Shown here piece by piece: positions 1-10,891 of a stretch of DNA of 64,000 nucleotides (positions are counted from its first letter, which is position 1; every line of letters starts with the position of its first letter). The stretch comes from G047528285 sp047528285 (GTDB taxonomy: Bacteria > Pseudomonadota > Gammaproteobacteria > Enterobacterales > Enterobacteriaceae): NCBI GenBank assembly GCA_047528285.1, contig CP180022.1:186001-250000 (forward strand). The letters are read 5' to 3'. A program made the translations under genes and the position numbers. The notes under the pieces are model-generated. The model saw only the letters and a list, made by a program, of their open reading frames with translations. It ran no database searches and was not told the origin of the DNA.

Positions 1-2599
1 AATCAAAACAAAAAAATATATAGAAGATAGATCTAACAAGTAATTCTATCACCATACGCACTAAATGAGTTAAAATATTAAAATTAATCTATTTTATGGT
101 GTTTGGTATTCCAAGTGTGCTCTATCTGAATCTCCCTATTTGTAACAGGAGAGAGAAGCGGCTTAACCTCCTAGCAACTGCAAATCGATTTTATAAAAAC
201 AACAAAACTTTACAGTACCATCATGATAAGTAATTTTACATCCCGCATATTACTTTTCATTAGAGCATCTCTATCAAAATACGCAAAACAGCACTTAGCG
301 CCGTATATAGTAAGAAAAAACTATCAGACCAGATCTTTTCGCTCTTCAGTTTTTTGTAATGATTTAAATTTGTTAAGAATAATTGAATGTCATATACCAC
401 TAGATGACCTTATTATCCATCGATTTCAATTTTGAAAAACAATATTTTATGATGAAAGTACTTAATATGAGCCCATAAATTCAAATTATGTAATCCTACC
501 AAGTAGGATATATTTTCTTACTAGGTGACTCAATGAATTCAAAAAATATTATAAAAACCATACATTAATTATGTGATAAGTATATTAAATATATTTAATG
601 GCATTAATTATTTTAATAAAGTATCTGCATTTCTCAATCTAAAAAAACATAAATCCAGTGATTTATACAAGCATAAGCAAATATAGTCAGAAAATCTGAT
701 CTTTGTACCACATATAAAGCTACTATGTATCTACTTCACAGAGGATAACAATTTCAGCGTGAGGATATTTTGCTATCCGCAAACCTGCTTTAGCGTAATT
801 TTTAAATACACCAGAACAGTATTCATTTAGTTTAACACCCAATAACCGCTGCAATATCTCTGCACTAACATACCTAATTGAAATTTTCAATCGCGAGAAT
901 AAAATTGAAATATTTTCAAATGCTGATTAAAATTGTAAGTCGCATACCTGTTATTTAAAGCCCATGACATAGAACTCCATCGAGGCAAGATAACGAAAAC
1001 AGATAATATCAATCTTTATATCATTACCATATATTTTTAAAATAAAAATATATTTCAGAAACCACTCTGATTCAGATAATCTCTTTATACAAAATTATTT
1101 AACATATAGAATATAATTCTATATTATTATTTATTTTACAATCACCTAGAATGAAATAGAAAATTTATAACTATTTGAAAAATAATTTATTAATCATTAT
1201 TTTCAGACACATTCGATAAAACAATTGACTTTTATTAAAAAAATAATGCCAGTTTTGATTTATGCAACAAAACTTGTAATTTCATTACACACTGAAAGCA
1301 CTATTTTACTCAAATTTAATTTTCAATACTATTATTCACAGTAACTTATTAAAAATCAATTATTTATCTTATGTTTTATTTTGGAATAAGAAAATTTAAT
1401 TCTACCCTAAAACAATGAATGTCCCTCTCAATTTATTGCAAAACCTGCTATTATTTTTAACACAAGTAAAACCTGTCCATCAGACAGAATACATATCTTC
1501 CCCCAATCATAGATACCGTCTGTTAGTTAAATTAACATATTATTCCAGTAGTTTTCTTTCTTCAGAGGTGAACATCTTTATAATATATAAAAGTATATCT
1601 TTTATACTACAAAAGTAGGATTGCTTTTCTTAAAAATTAAGAGATTTGTTAAAAAAATAAAGAAACCAATTGTAACGTTTAAATATTCGTATATTTTTCT
1701 TTAAAAATACGGTTATGCTCTTGTTTTTCACGATTTTGTTGTAATGTATCCTTCAAAATCATATTAGTTCTAGTACGACTAAAAGATATCGATAAAATAT
1801 CGTACGCAACGATATTTTTAATAAAAATTTGTAATGATATTTATAATATAAAAGTGGATTCTTATGATTACTGATATTGAAATATTAAATATTTTATATG
1901 CTGACAAAATTAGTCCAGCTTAATATAAAGAATCATATCTTTCAGCTATAGTATATGAAAAGCTATACTACCAAAGCTACTCATAATAAGCATTGTGGCA
2001 CTCAGACTGTACCTACTTTTATGCTGATACAGTAATTAAAAGAATAGAGAAATACAAAAAACGTAGTGTTTAATGTATTTTCTATCTGAATAAATAAAAG
2101 AATCTAAGAAGATGCAAGAATACTTTTTCTGTTAGAAGAAGATAAAAAATTATAACAAAATAAAAGTTACAGATAAAAATGGATAACCTCACTCTAAATC
2201 ATCCTCTTTTTCTTAAAAAGAAAAACTTATCTTGCTAGTTATTTTATGCTTATGATTGCATGAAAAATGCCCTTGCACTCATATTAAAGTTTTGAAGTGA
2301 AGAAATACAAGAACGCTATGATTTGAAGTATAAATTAATCATATTTTTTACATGACTAATGTATGATTTATTTATAAAACTCTTATCTAACTTATGGAGT
2401 GAATCAAAAGTAAGTAAATCCGTATCCATTACACAGAAGAGAATCATTTAAATTTACGCATACATATCAAATGATATTTCTCATAAAATCATTTATTTTT
2501 AAAATAAAATTTTTTCAAAAAATCGAAATTACTTTTGTCTAAAATAAATATTTTAAATAGCACTAAGTGTAGATGATTGTCGATAATCCAACGTTTATT
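1..2599. other. AT-rich decayed intergenic region
   Basis: No intact gene is visible in these 2.6 kb. The sequence is very AT-rich with stops in all frames. Short open stretches at 223-435 and 1415-1618 have low-complexity translations resembling no family I know. The only coding-like segment is a minus-strand stretch at about 723-923, listed separately. I see no tRNA-like cloverleaf, no repeat array and no clear promoter. Confidence 0.7.
723..923 (-). pseudogene. unassigned coding-like remnant (C-terminal end of a lost gene)
   Basis: The minus strand is open for roughly 65 codons and ends in TAG. Its composition is far more protein-like than its surroundings: it contains SAEILQRLLGVKLNEY followed by KNYAKAGLRIAKYPHAEI, with balanced charged and hydrophobic residues. 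The segment is also GC-richer than the flanks. There is no plausible start codon with a ribosome binding site, so I read it as the surviving 3' end of an eroded gene. I do not recognise the family. It lies 1.7 kb beyond the 3' end of mdfA on the same strand, so it could be a former neighbour of that gene. Confidence 0.4.
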
Positions 2600-3829
2600 T
2601 TATACAATAATAAGGCCCGGAGCGCGTCGGCGAATAAACCGACGCATCAGGATGAACCAGACAACAACGCTAAAAAGATTGAAACAATTAAACAATCCAC
2701 TACCACCGACGGTATACAGAATTTTCGCAAGCTCAATACCGAAAGTGTATACCAGAATAGTAAGAATTCCCAGCGCGGCAGAAACCGTTCCCTTGCTGAT
2801 TGTGCATGAAAAAAGCGTCAACCTATAAAGGCCCGCGTTAGCGATACCCACACCAAAAGCATAAAGGCTCATTCCAGCGGTCATCCACAAATAAGCGTCT
2901 GGAGACGCCAGCGTAGCTACAGTAGAAAGCAGCAATCCCAGAAGGATGGGAACGGAACCTAATTTGATCAACCAATCAACGGTTCCCTTTCCACTAAAAC
3001 GTGCCAGTGTGAGATTACCAACGATTAGCCCGCCAAATATTGGCAACTGTAAAAATCCGTATTCCACGGTACTAAGGCCCTGATTGCCTATTAAGATCAC
3101 CGGGGACTGCGCCAACCAAGATAGTAACGGCAAACAAGCGCAGCCTATAGCCATTGCACCGCACAAAAACTGACGGTTTCTGAAAATAGAACGGTAATCA
3201 TGCCACAACGCTGCCGGTGAAAGCGGCTCACCTAACCGAGTAGCCGTCTCCGGCATAGCCCACCAAAGCCCAACAAAAGCAGCGGCACCCAGGATTGCAA
3301 AGAATATAAACATCATTTGCCAAGAGAAATAAGCCATGATAACAGAGCCACCTAAAGGTCCAAGCAACGGAGCAATCAACGCAACATTTGCCATCAACGC
3401 AGTAATTTTGATGCAAATCGTTTCTGCAAACGATTCCTGGATAGCAGCATACCCGACCGCACCGATAAAACAGAGACCAAATCCCTGCAAAAAACGCATG
3501 CCGACAAATTGTTCAATGGTATTAACAAGTAAAGTACCTAGGCAGGCGCTAATAAAGAGCAGAACGCCTGCTAACATGACAGGACGTCGGCCACGGCGAT
3601 CAGACAACGGCCCTAATAACCATTGCAAAATAATACCGCCAGCTAAATAGGCAGTCATTGAGGATGTTACCCATTCATAGCTAACATTGAAGCTTTCCAC
3701 AACTGCCATCATTCCCGGTTGTACCATATCGTTAGCGATATACACAGCAAATTCAAATAATACAAGGCATAGTGGAAATAAAACAGTGCCTCCTCTATAA
3801 CGGATAGAGGAAGAAGTAGAAGACTTCAT
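2600..3829 (-). CDS. mdfA: multidrug efflux MFS transporter MdfA
   Basis: Major facilitator superfamily drug/proton antiporter of the MdfA (Cmr) type in the inner membrane, exporting diverse cationic and neutral toxic compounds. The protein has about 12 hydrophobic segments and is 409 residues from the chosen ATG, against 410 in E. coli. The first helix keeps FEFAVYIANDM, with the acidic pair corresponding to MdfA Glu26 and Asp34. Motif A of the loop after helix 2 is present as GPLSDRRGRRPVM, and the motif B region as RFLQG, with the arginine corresponding to Arg112. IGAVGYAAIQESF and ITALMANVALIAPLLGPLGG match motif C. The frame is open 26 codons further upstream, but those codons are AT-rich and lack MdfA similarity, so the ATG at 3829 (MKSS) is preferred; its ribosome binding site is weak. 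It stands alone, with no operon partner. Keeping a drug exporter in a reduced genome is slightly unusual. Confidence 0.9.
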   Translation of the reverse strand: MKSSTSSSIRYRGGTVLFPLCLVLFEFAVYIANDMVQPGMMAVVESFNVSYEWVTSSMTAYLAGGIILQWLLGPLSDRRGRRPVMLAGVLLFISACLGTLLVNTIEQFVGMRFLQGFGLCFIGAVGYAAIQESFAETICIKITALMANVALIAPLLGPLGGSVIMAYFSWQMMFIFFAILGAAAFVGLWWAMPETATRLGEPLSPAALWHDYRSIFRNRQFLCGAMAIGCACLPLLSWLAQSPVILIGNQGLSTVEYGFLQLPIFGGLIVGNLTLARFSGKGTVDWLIKLGSVPILLGLLLSTVATLASPDAYLWMTAGMSLYAFGVGIANAGLYRLTLFSCTISKGTVSAALGILTILVYTFGIELAKILYTVGGSGLFNCFNLFSVVVWFILMRRFIRRRAPGLIIV

Positions 3830-5764
3830 GATGTACCAATTGAAATTAAAATGATAAAAGAAAAATCGAGTGCTATTATCGTCAGCAATTATAGCTATTC
3901 TGCACACAATTTAGAAAAGTCGCAAGTCCTGAATTTATGCTTATCATAATCAAAATAAAAATTAATTTATATTAATATCAACTCATTGCTTATTGAAAAT
4001 ATTTGATTTATAAAATGAGGAATTATCATTCACTATTATTTAAAATTAAGAAATAACAAAAAATTAAACCATAATCTAAGCTTATATCTTTTATCGTGTT
4101 CATCAAATTCGTGACAGAATTCAATACATGCTATTTTTGCTCAGAACAAATCAAGAAAATAAGTATTTCACTTCTAATTAACCTATAAAACAATTAGTTC
4201 TATGACATTTTATCGATTATAATTACACACTTAATTATGCGCACATTGCATACTGTATAAGTATTATAAATATGCTTCAGATTCGCATTTTTTGATGAAT
4301 ATCATCTAAATTTTTTAATGTATTATAAGCCACGAATTAAATTTTATATCATAATTACATGATACCGATAGAATGAGTGCTATGTCATAGTCATTCAGTA
4401 TCACGGGGCTCAAAATGCTATTTTAGCACAATGTTTAAAAAATTTCAGTTTCATCTTTCTTAATCAAAGATAATTGGGCTTGATAAGGATCATTCTTATA
4501 TATAGAGAAATGGAAAGCTTTAAGTGCAATGATGCTACACCCAGAGTACTAAAGATTGGATCTTAAAAACACAGCTATTATAATACATCAAGAATCAACA
4601 TCATAGCAGGCTATTTAAATAAAATAAAAGCTTCGTACACTGAAGATATTATTTGCTCTATGAAGCAAAAGCTAATCGCATTATATGCAGCAGAAGAAGT
4701 AATCTCACTAATTGATTTACGCTTGCTGATCGTATCAGCAAACACGTTTTAACTTATGTTAAATAAACGAGAAATCTACAAATACTAGAAGAATTCTTAA
4801 TACCTTTAATAAAACCCAACATAATATATTATGTTACTTATAAATTATATTGTTTAAATGTTAATTTTAAATCAAAAAATCATATGGAAACAAAAATGCA
4901 CACGGGTAGATATAAATCCATATGATTTCAATTACATATTTATATTAAATATTTTTATGCGAAAGCATTTTCTTTTTAAGAAAAATATGATCAATGACTA
5001 GAGTATTAAGATGCTAAATCGCATCCTGTATTATAAATAAAAATCTGATTTTTCTACTTCTTTTCTTAAGCCTGCTATAATATATCTGCATTTCTTGATC
5101 CAACAAGATGACATAAAGTTTGTAATACACTTATTCGATCATAATTATAAAATCATCTGATTATGGTTTCCAATACTGCCACAAACAAGATCATTGCTCG
5201 TCTACTTTATAACTTTATTTAACTCGATCTTCAAACTGAAGATAATGCCTAGTGTTATTCCCAAACTAATCGCCGATTACCTGACGAGCAAAAAAGAGTG
5301 AACATGAGTAAAAACCTACTAAGGCATAGCCTTATGATTCATAAAATCATTAATAGCGCCGTTCTTATAGTATCCTTGATAAAAACGAATAAAAATTAGA
5401 AATTTGTGGTGGCGCCTAAAATAGGTATTTTCCAGTTCTAATTACCTCTGAGTAATTAATCTTAATCTGCATATTTATATAAAATATGATAACTACTCAA
5501 AACGACCGATCAACAGGATATTTCTATTAGAAATGTTAAAAAAGGGGCATTTACATTACCTAAGACTCTCCATGTCAAGAATAGAATTCTTTACCGGTTC
5601 CGATTTATTTAAAAACCTATCACAAAGAAAAATTAATTAAATAACAAAATAGATATTTCAATCATATACTCCTATAAAAGTATCAATCTTAATTGTCGAA
5701 TGATAACCAAGCAGAAAAAGAAAAAATCGAAGTTACGGATATCGTAAGGTTTAAAACCAAATCA
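3830..5764. other. AT-rich decayed intergenic region between mdfA and gyrB
   Basis: About 1.9 kb without an intact gene. The enteric neighbours expected beyond gyrB (yidA/yidB region) could not be recognised. Two short plus-strand stretches are somewhat protein-like: about 4595-4750 (AYLNK-type helical composition) and about 5275-5395. Neither could be assigned to a family. No RNA gene or repeat array was seen. Confidence 0.6.
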
Positions 5765-8179
5765 TTAAATATCAATATTAGCCGCTTCTAGCGCATTTTT
5801 TTCAATAAATGCGCGCCGCGGCTCAACTGCGTCTCCCATTAGCGTAGTAAAGATCTGATCGGCGGCGATAGCATCATTTATAGTGACACGTAACATCCGA
5901 CGGCTGTTCGGATCCATTGTTGTTTTCCACAGCTGTTCAGGATTCATCTCACCTAAACCTTTATAACGCTGAATTGATAAACCTCGACGTGACTCTTTTC
6001 CTAACCATTCTAATGCCTGATCAAAACTGCTAATCGGCTGGCAACGTTCACCGCGCTTTATATAGGCATCTGTCTCAATAAGATTGCTGAGTTTTTTGCC
6101 AAGCTTTGCTAATTTACGATACTCAGCACTCTGGATAAAATCGAAATCTAGCAGATAATCGATATCCTCACCATACTTCCGAACCCGCAGCAACGGCTCG
6201 AATAGGTTGCGCTTGCAATTTTCCTGTACTTCAAAGCTATAGCTGCTGCCGTGCTTTTCGTTATCGGACATCGCTAGTGCTAGCGATGCAATCCAGCTTG
6301 TAACTTGATCCTGCTGATTCAACTGCTCAGGGGTAAGAATAGGTTGGTAAATCAAACAATTAAGTAGCATATGTGGGAATTGCCGCTCCATCCGTCCGAT
6401 CATTTTTTGTACTGCGTAATACTCGATGACTAAATTCTTTAGCGACTCTCCGATCAAAGCAGGTGCATGAGTGTTGAAGTGCAAGGTTGCACCATCCATC
6501 GCCATAGCTATCTGATATAGATCCATAGCTTCATCGTCTTTGATATATTGCTCTTGTTTACCCTTTTTAACTTTATAAAGTGGCGGCTGAGCGATAAAAA
6601 CATGGCCACGCTCGATAATTTCCGGCATCTGACGATAAAAAAAAGTTAACAACAAGGTTCGAATATGAGAGCCATCGACATCAGCATCAGTCATAATAAT
6701 AATATTATGATAGCGCAGCTTATCCGGATTATATTCATCTCGACCAATACCGCAACCGAGAGCAGTTATCAGAGTGGCAACTTCTTGCGAAGAGAGCATT
6801 TTATCAAAACGAGCTTTTTCGACGTTAAGAATTTTCCCTTTCAGGGGTAATATTGCCTGATTTTTACGGTTCCGGCCCTGCTTAGCCGAACCGCCAGCAG
6901 AATCACCCTCTACCAAATAGAGTTCAGAGTGAGTCGGATCGCGCTCCTGGCAATCTGCCAATTTACCCGGCAATCCGGTCAGATCTAATACACCCTTACG
7001 ACGTGTCATCTCGCGTGCCTTACGGGCGGCTTCACGGGCCCGGGCGGCATCGATAATTTTACTTACCACGATTTTGGCTGCGGCAGGATTTTCCAATAAA
7101 TATGCCAGCAGTCGTTCGTTCATCATGGACTCCACCGCAGACTTCACTTCCGAGGAAACCAACTTATCTTTGGTTTGAGAAGAAAACTTCGGATCAGGCA
7201 CTTTGACAGAAACGACAGCGATCAATCCTTCGCGGGCATCGTCACCTGTCGCACTAATTTTGGCTTTCTTGGTATAGCCTTCTTTATCCATATAAGAGTT
7301 CAACGTACGAGTCATGGCAGCTCGAAACCCAGCAAGATGAGTGCCACCGTCACGCTGGGGGATATTGTTAGTGAAGCAATAAATGTTTTCTTGGAAACCG
7401 TCGTTCCATTGCAGTGCAATTTCTACGCTAATTTTTTCCTTTTCACAAAAAAAATAAAACACATCCGGATGGATAGGAGTTTTATTTTGATTCAGATATT
7501 CTACAAAAGCTTTGATACCGCCTTCATAATGAAAGTGATCTTTCTTTTCATTGCGTTTATCATGTAAACGGATAAACACTCCTGAGTTTAGAAAGGATAA
7601 CTCCCTTAATCGTTTAGCCAAAATTTCATATTGAAATTCAGTATTATTGGTGAAGGTTACAAAGCTTGGCCAAAATCGCACAGTTGTGCCACTCTGATAA
7701 GTATCACCTACCACTTCCAACCGCGATTGAGGCACACCAGCATGATAGGTCTGCTTATGCATTTTTCCTTCGCGTTTTATTATTAACTCAAGTTTTTCAG
7801 ATAAAGCGTTTACCACAGATACCCCAACGCCATGCAAACCACCCGATACCTTATAAGAGTTATCGTCGAATTTTCCACCAGCGTGTAACACGGTCATGAT
7901 GACTTCAGCGGCGGATACACCCTCTTCTTCATGTATACCGGTTGGTATACCTCGTCCATCGTCTTGGACGGATACCGAATTATCCTCATGGATTATAACT
8001 ACGATCTCTTTACAGAAACCGGCAAGGGCTTCATCGATAGCGTTGTCAACAACCTCGAATACCATATGATGTAAACCAGTACCATCATCGGTATCACCAA
8101 TATACATGCCCGGGCGCTTACGTACCGCATCCAGTCCTTTGAGGATTTTGATATTTGAAGAATCATAAGAATTGGACAT
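5765..8179 (-). CDS. gyrB: DNA gyrase subunit B
   Basis: ATPase subunit of the type II topoisomerase that introduces negative supercoils; it forms an A2B2 enzyme with GyrA, also encoded in this window. From the ATG at 8179 it is 804 residues, the same as E. coli. A TTG codon immediately upstream is also open, but AGGAAA at 8186-8191 and family alignment (MSNSYDSSNIKILKGLDAV) favour the ATG. The GHKL ATPase domain shows EVVDNAIDEAL, DDGRGIPTG and the lid GGLHGVGVSVVNAL. The TOPRIM domain shows EGDSAGGSAKQGRNR and DADVDGSHIRT, and the C-terminal domain ends AANIDI. The long enterobacterial insertion in the TOPRIM region is present but more diverged than the rest. Its original upstream operon neighbour recF is destroyed, so it probably needs its own promoter. 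Confidence 0.98.
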   Translation of the reverse strand: MSNSYDSSNIKILKGLDAVRKRPGMYIGDTDDGTGLHHMVFEVVDNAIDEALAGFCKEIVVIIHEDNSVSVQDDGRGIPTGIHEEEGVSAAEVIMTVLHAGGKFDDNSYKVSGGLHGVGVSVVNALSEKLELIIKREGKMHKQTYHAGVPQSRLEVVGDTYQSGTTVRFWPSFVTFTNNTEFQYEILAKRLRELSFLNSGVFIRLHDKRNEKKDHFHYEGGIKAFVEYLNQNKTPIHPDVFYFFCEKEKISVEIALQWNDGFQENIYCFTNNIPQRDGGTHLAGFRAAMTRTLNSYMDKEGYTKKAKISATGDDAREGLIAVVSVKVPDPKFSSQTKDKLVSSEVKSAVESMMNERLLAYLLENPAAAKIVVSKIIDAARAREAARKAREMTRRKGVLDLTGLPGKLADCQERDPTHSELYLVEGDSAGGSAKQGRNRKNQAILPLKGKILNVEKARFDKMLSSQEVATLITALGCGIGRDEYNPDKLRYHNIIIMTDADVDGSHIRTLLLTFFYRQMPEIIERGHVFIAQPPLYKVKKGKQEQYIKDDEAMDLYQIAMAMDGATLHFNTHAPALIGESLKNLVIEYYAVQKMIGRMERQFPHMLLNCLIYQPILTPEQLNQQDQVTSWIASLALAMSDNEKHGSSYSFEVQENCKRNLFEPLLRVRKYGEDIDYLLDFDFIQSAEYRKLAKLGKKLSNLIETDAYIKRGERCQPISSFDQALEWLGKESRRGLSIQRYKGLGEMNPEQLWKTTMDPNSRRMLRVTINDAIAADQIFTTLMGDAVEPRRAFIEKNALEAANIDI

Positions 8180-8239
8180 CAACGTTTCCTGCGAATTTTA
8201 AACTACATATTGTAGAATAATTTACCCTGTTCCATCTTA

Positions 8240-8900
8240 AATATCTTTCTTTTTCTATCGAAAATATTACGGATTTAATGCGGCGAATAAAAATATAATG
8301 GTAAATTGCTTTTAGTGATTCTGGCCAATAGTTGAAACTATCTTGGTTCTGATTTGAAGATAACAACATAAATAAAATAAAGACAACACAAAAATAATTT
8401 CAATTAATAATGCGCAAAAATATTATCTACTAATAAGCTCTTCAGTATAGATCTATAAATCTGCTTTATGGAGACTTGATACGCTATAGATTACAGGCCA
8501 CATTCGCATTCAAAGCCGGGTATTTCAGTAGCTAAACAAAATCGCTTGCATCCCCCTCTCTACCTTTAGCTACATTGGTAAAGAATGAAATCAAAAACTA
8601 AACCCGACAAAAAATCAGGGAACATACCAAAATATCCGGTGCAATAACTTACTGTAGTCTAGAGATCCTTGACTAATAAAATTCAATAACAGGTATTGAT
8701 TAATAATCCTACTGCTCATATTTTTTATAAAACCGGGTCTGAAACAAAGTGCAATCATGTTTTTTAATAAAAAATGTTGTTGATCTTTAGGCAAAGAAAA
8801 ATAATAGTTCATGATGAAAACAGCTCAAGTTTATAATATATGCTGAGATTTAAACACCATTATTAAAAACTAAGCATCACAACACCATTGCGTAATCAGC
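8240..8900 (-). pseudogene. recF: recF pseudogene, 3' part
   Basis: Minus-strand reading between 8900 and 8612 gives a degenerate RecF C-terminal half. PKDQQHFLL corresponds to the signature SRGQLKLLMCALRLAQGEF. A few residues on, SSRIINQYLLLNFISQ then SLDYSKLLHRIF lines up with [28 protein letters not shown], the Walker B region, with the key acidic residues lost. A further stretch about 8370-8240 contains KSVIFSIEKERYL against the RecF end NSKMFTVEKGKIT. Stops and frame changes separate these blocks. The position directly upstream of gyrB is exactly where recF sits in enterics. RecF normally loads RecA at single-stranded gaps and cannot be made from this locus. Confidence 0.72.
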
Positions 8901-9289
8901 TGCATCAGAACAGCAGCTTTTAAATGACTAAATATATTAGCAACACCAAGAAGTGCCTTAAATATACCTATGCTCTGTACAACCATCCTACTTACGCGGA
9001 CGTGTATATATTTATGTACCTTTTCTTTATCCCTTCCTGACATTCACCAAAATAAGTGATGCGGAATTACTGCTTTCTACTTATTATATGATGCCGAATT
9101 ATTAGGTAATGTAAAAAATCTATCTACCTACAAACTCTGCCGATTTGTAGGGAAAATTTCGCATTATACAGCTAATATTTGTGTGAAATCATCCAGTTTT
9201 AAAATCCAAATTTCAATAAGAAAAATAGTACTCACGACACAATAACTAAAGAGTTACCATGCTTTTTTCAAATTTTGCAGCGCCTTTTG

Positions 9290-10450
9290 CTTACACATGA
9301 TCCCTCTAACCACGTGTAAGGTGAAAATACGCTAATATCCAATAGAATATCAAACGATAAAAAATTATATTGAGAGCTATTAAACCCTACATTACTCAAT
9401 TGATGCGCTGTCAGGTCTACAAAAAAAGAGAAGCACCCTACTGCGATTTAAATTCCAATCACACCAACCAAGTAAACCTTTCTTAGTTGCCTCATACTCC
9501 AAAGGCAGAAAAACAAAGATATTGACCTATTTCTAGCTTTCGATATCCGGAGATTAAATCAAAATTCCAGAAAATTAAAGATCATTTCAGGGTGGTCTTC
9601 CCTTCATTTTTCGTCCTTACAGTAAGAAATCTTCCTCTTATTCAAATTCGTCTTTAGTTTATAGATGCTAAGGTTTTTTAAGTTTATTGGAATATACATG
9701 CTTTCCGGTACGAGATTTTTATCATAAATCACTATAGCAGCAGAATTTTCCAATCGGATGGTTGAAATATTCTACTTCATAAAGCACTAAAATGCGGTGT
9801 GAAAGTAGGCTAGAAAGCAATGTACCAATCGCCAGGATTAGCAGTATTTTTTACTGTATCTGTTGCATTCCAAGAGGGATTTAAATCAATACAGTGATAA
9901 CCACCATTCAATGTAAGCTTCCAAAACACCTTCTAATCGAAGGGGTTTGAGCTAGCCGTTATCAAAAATTTGTGATTGATCTTATCGAAGAATCCCTTCA
10001 TGTCTATGTTCAATACCATTTTCTAATTAAATATTATTAGAAAATAAATTATTAATTGTTTAATGCATAAATATGTTAGTTGACGCCTTGATAGGCATTA
10101 ACATGAAAACACCGGACGAAATTTAACTCCAACACATTAATATTGATTTTTTTAACACATAATTCATAAAATGTGATTAACGTTGTGCATTTTCACTCAC
10201 CATTACAAAAGTTTTTTTACTACTACAAGTCTATCTTGTATTCCAATCTTCTTACAAAACATCATGGTATTCAAAATACTTATAAGTTACTTCCCGGCTT
10301 ACTCTTAAAACATGGAAGAAAAGGCTTTCCCCTTCCGCAGAAAGCCTATATTTCTCACATCTACCTATACGGGTTGAATGCGGTCAACCGGTTAGGCAAC
10401 AAGATTATTATGAAACTTATTCTATCCCATTTACTGATACCATTTTGATA
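9290..10450 (-). mobile_element. degenerate group II intron with reverse transcriptase/maturase remnant
   Basis: The minus strand carries successive blocks of a group II intron-encoded protein across several frames and stops. About 10020-9960 reads VLNIDMKGFFDKINHKFL, the RT motif usually seen as VLDxDIKGFFDxIDHxxL. Next comes AYIEWWLS, matching the LYIERWL region, then LVHCFLAYFHTAF, matching VSPLLANLFLHYAF. KFCCYSDL follows, matching FCRYADD with catalytic Asp lost, then KISYCKDEK and MIFNFLEF, matching TxIVYCKD..R and FDFLGxxFRPR. At 9335-9300 TTACACGTGGTTAGAGGG resembles the 3' strand of intron domain V. About 10430-10250 may hold the N-terminal region (NRL...NPYR.VDV). The element lies inside former recF and is clearly dead. 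Confidence 0.68.
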
Positions 10451-10649
10451 TCCAAACACCTGATTTCTGTTCAACACATCATCAAAGAAATTGAGTCGCC
10501 TTCATTATCCGTAATAATTACTTAAGCCACTTCGGCACCTTTTTAATCCTCATACTACATCCATCCCTCTTAACCACTACTTTTCAAAAATTTAGAGGCT
10601 ATATTTTACACCAACTCCCAAAATTGAGAACACCCCATTTTTTGTACAG

Positions 10650-10864
10650 CATCATCTTCATCATAAAGCCATCAAATGCATTCCTGCTATACATAAAAAC
10701 TGCGAAATAGACGGTCGTGATTTAACCGTGAATAGCCTCTCTAAAAAACTTATTATACCGCTGACTACTGGACTCCATAAAAAAGTAAAAATCGGCGATC
10801 TACAACAAAATTTACAAAAAAAAATATGAGGAAAATCATAAATAAAGATACGAAAAAGAACCAT
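10650..10864 (-). pseudogene. recF: recF pseudogene, 5' part
   Basis: An ATG-started open stretch begins 27 bases after the dnaN stop, where recF starts in enteric genomes. Its first residues, MVLFRIFIYDFPHI, match RecF MSLTRLLIRDFRNI. After a one-residue insertion, SPIFTFL..SGIISFLE..FT aligns with [25 protein letters not shown] at the same spacing. The Walker A motif has been destroyed: GSGKT has become VSGII. The frame ends after about 67 codons. Together with the 3' part near gyrB it shows a recF gene broken into two halves with the group II intron remnant between them. The alignment runs through about 50 positions, so I am confident it is not chance. Confidence 0.8.
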
Positions 10865-10891
10865 TTAATTAAATTACTCTGACATATTTGG

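Noticed and set aside
7175..7567. Plus-strand open frame of 130 codons inside gyrB
   Set aside because: Antisense shadow of a highly conserved gyrB coding region; no ribosome binding site or homology.
8163..8369. Minus-strand open frame of 68 codons overlapping the gyrB start, as a separate gene
   Set aside because: Its middle part fits the degenerate RecF C-terminus, it overlaps gyrB, and it has no convincing start; treated as part of the recF fossil.
10173..10448. Plus-strand open frame of 91 codons
   Set aside because: It lies antisense to the group II intron/recF fossil; its residues match no family and the minus strand carries the recognisable protein blocks.
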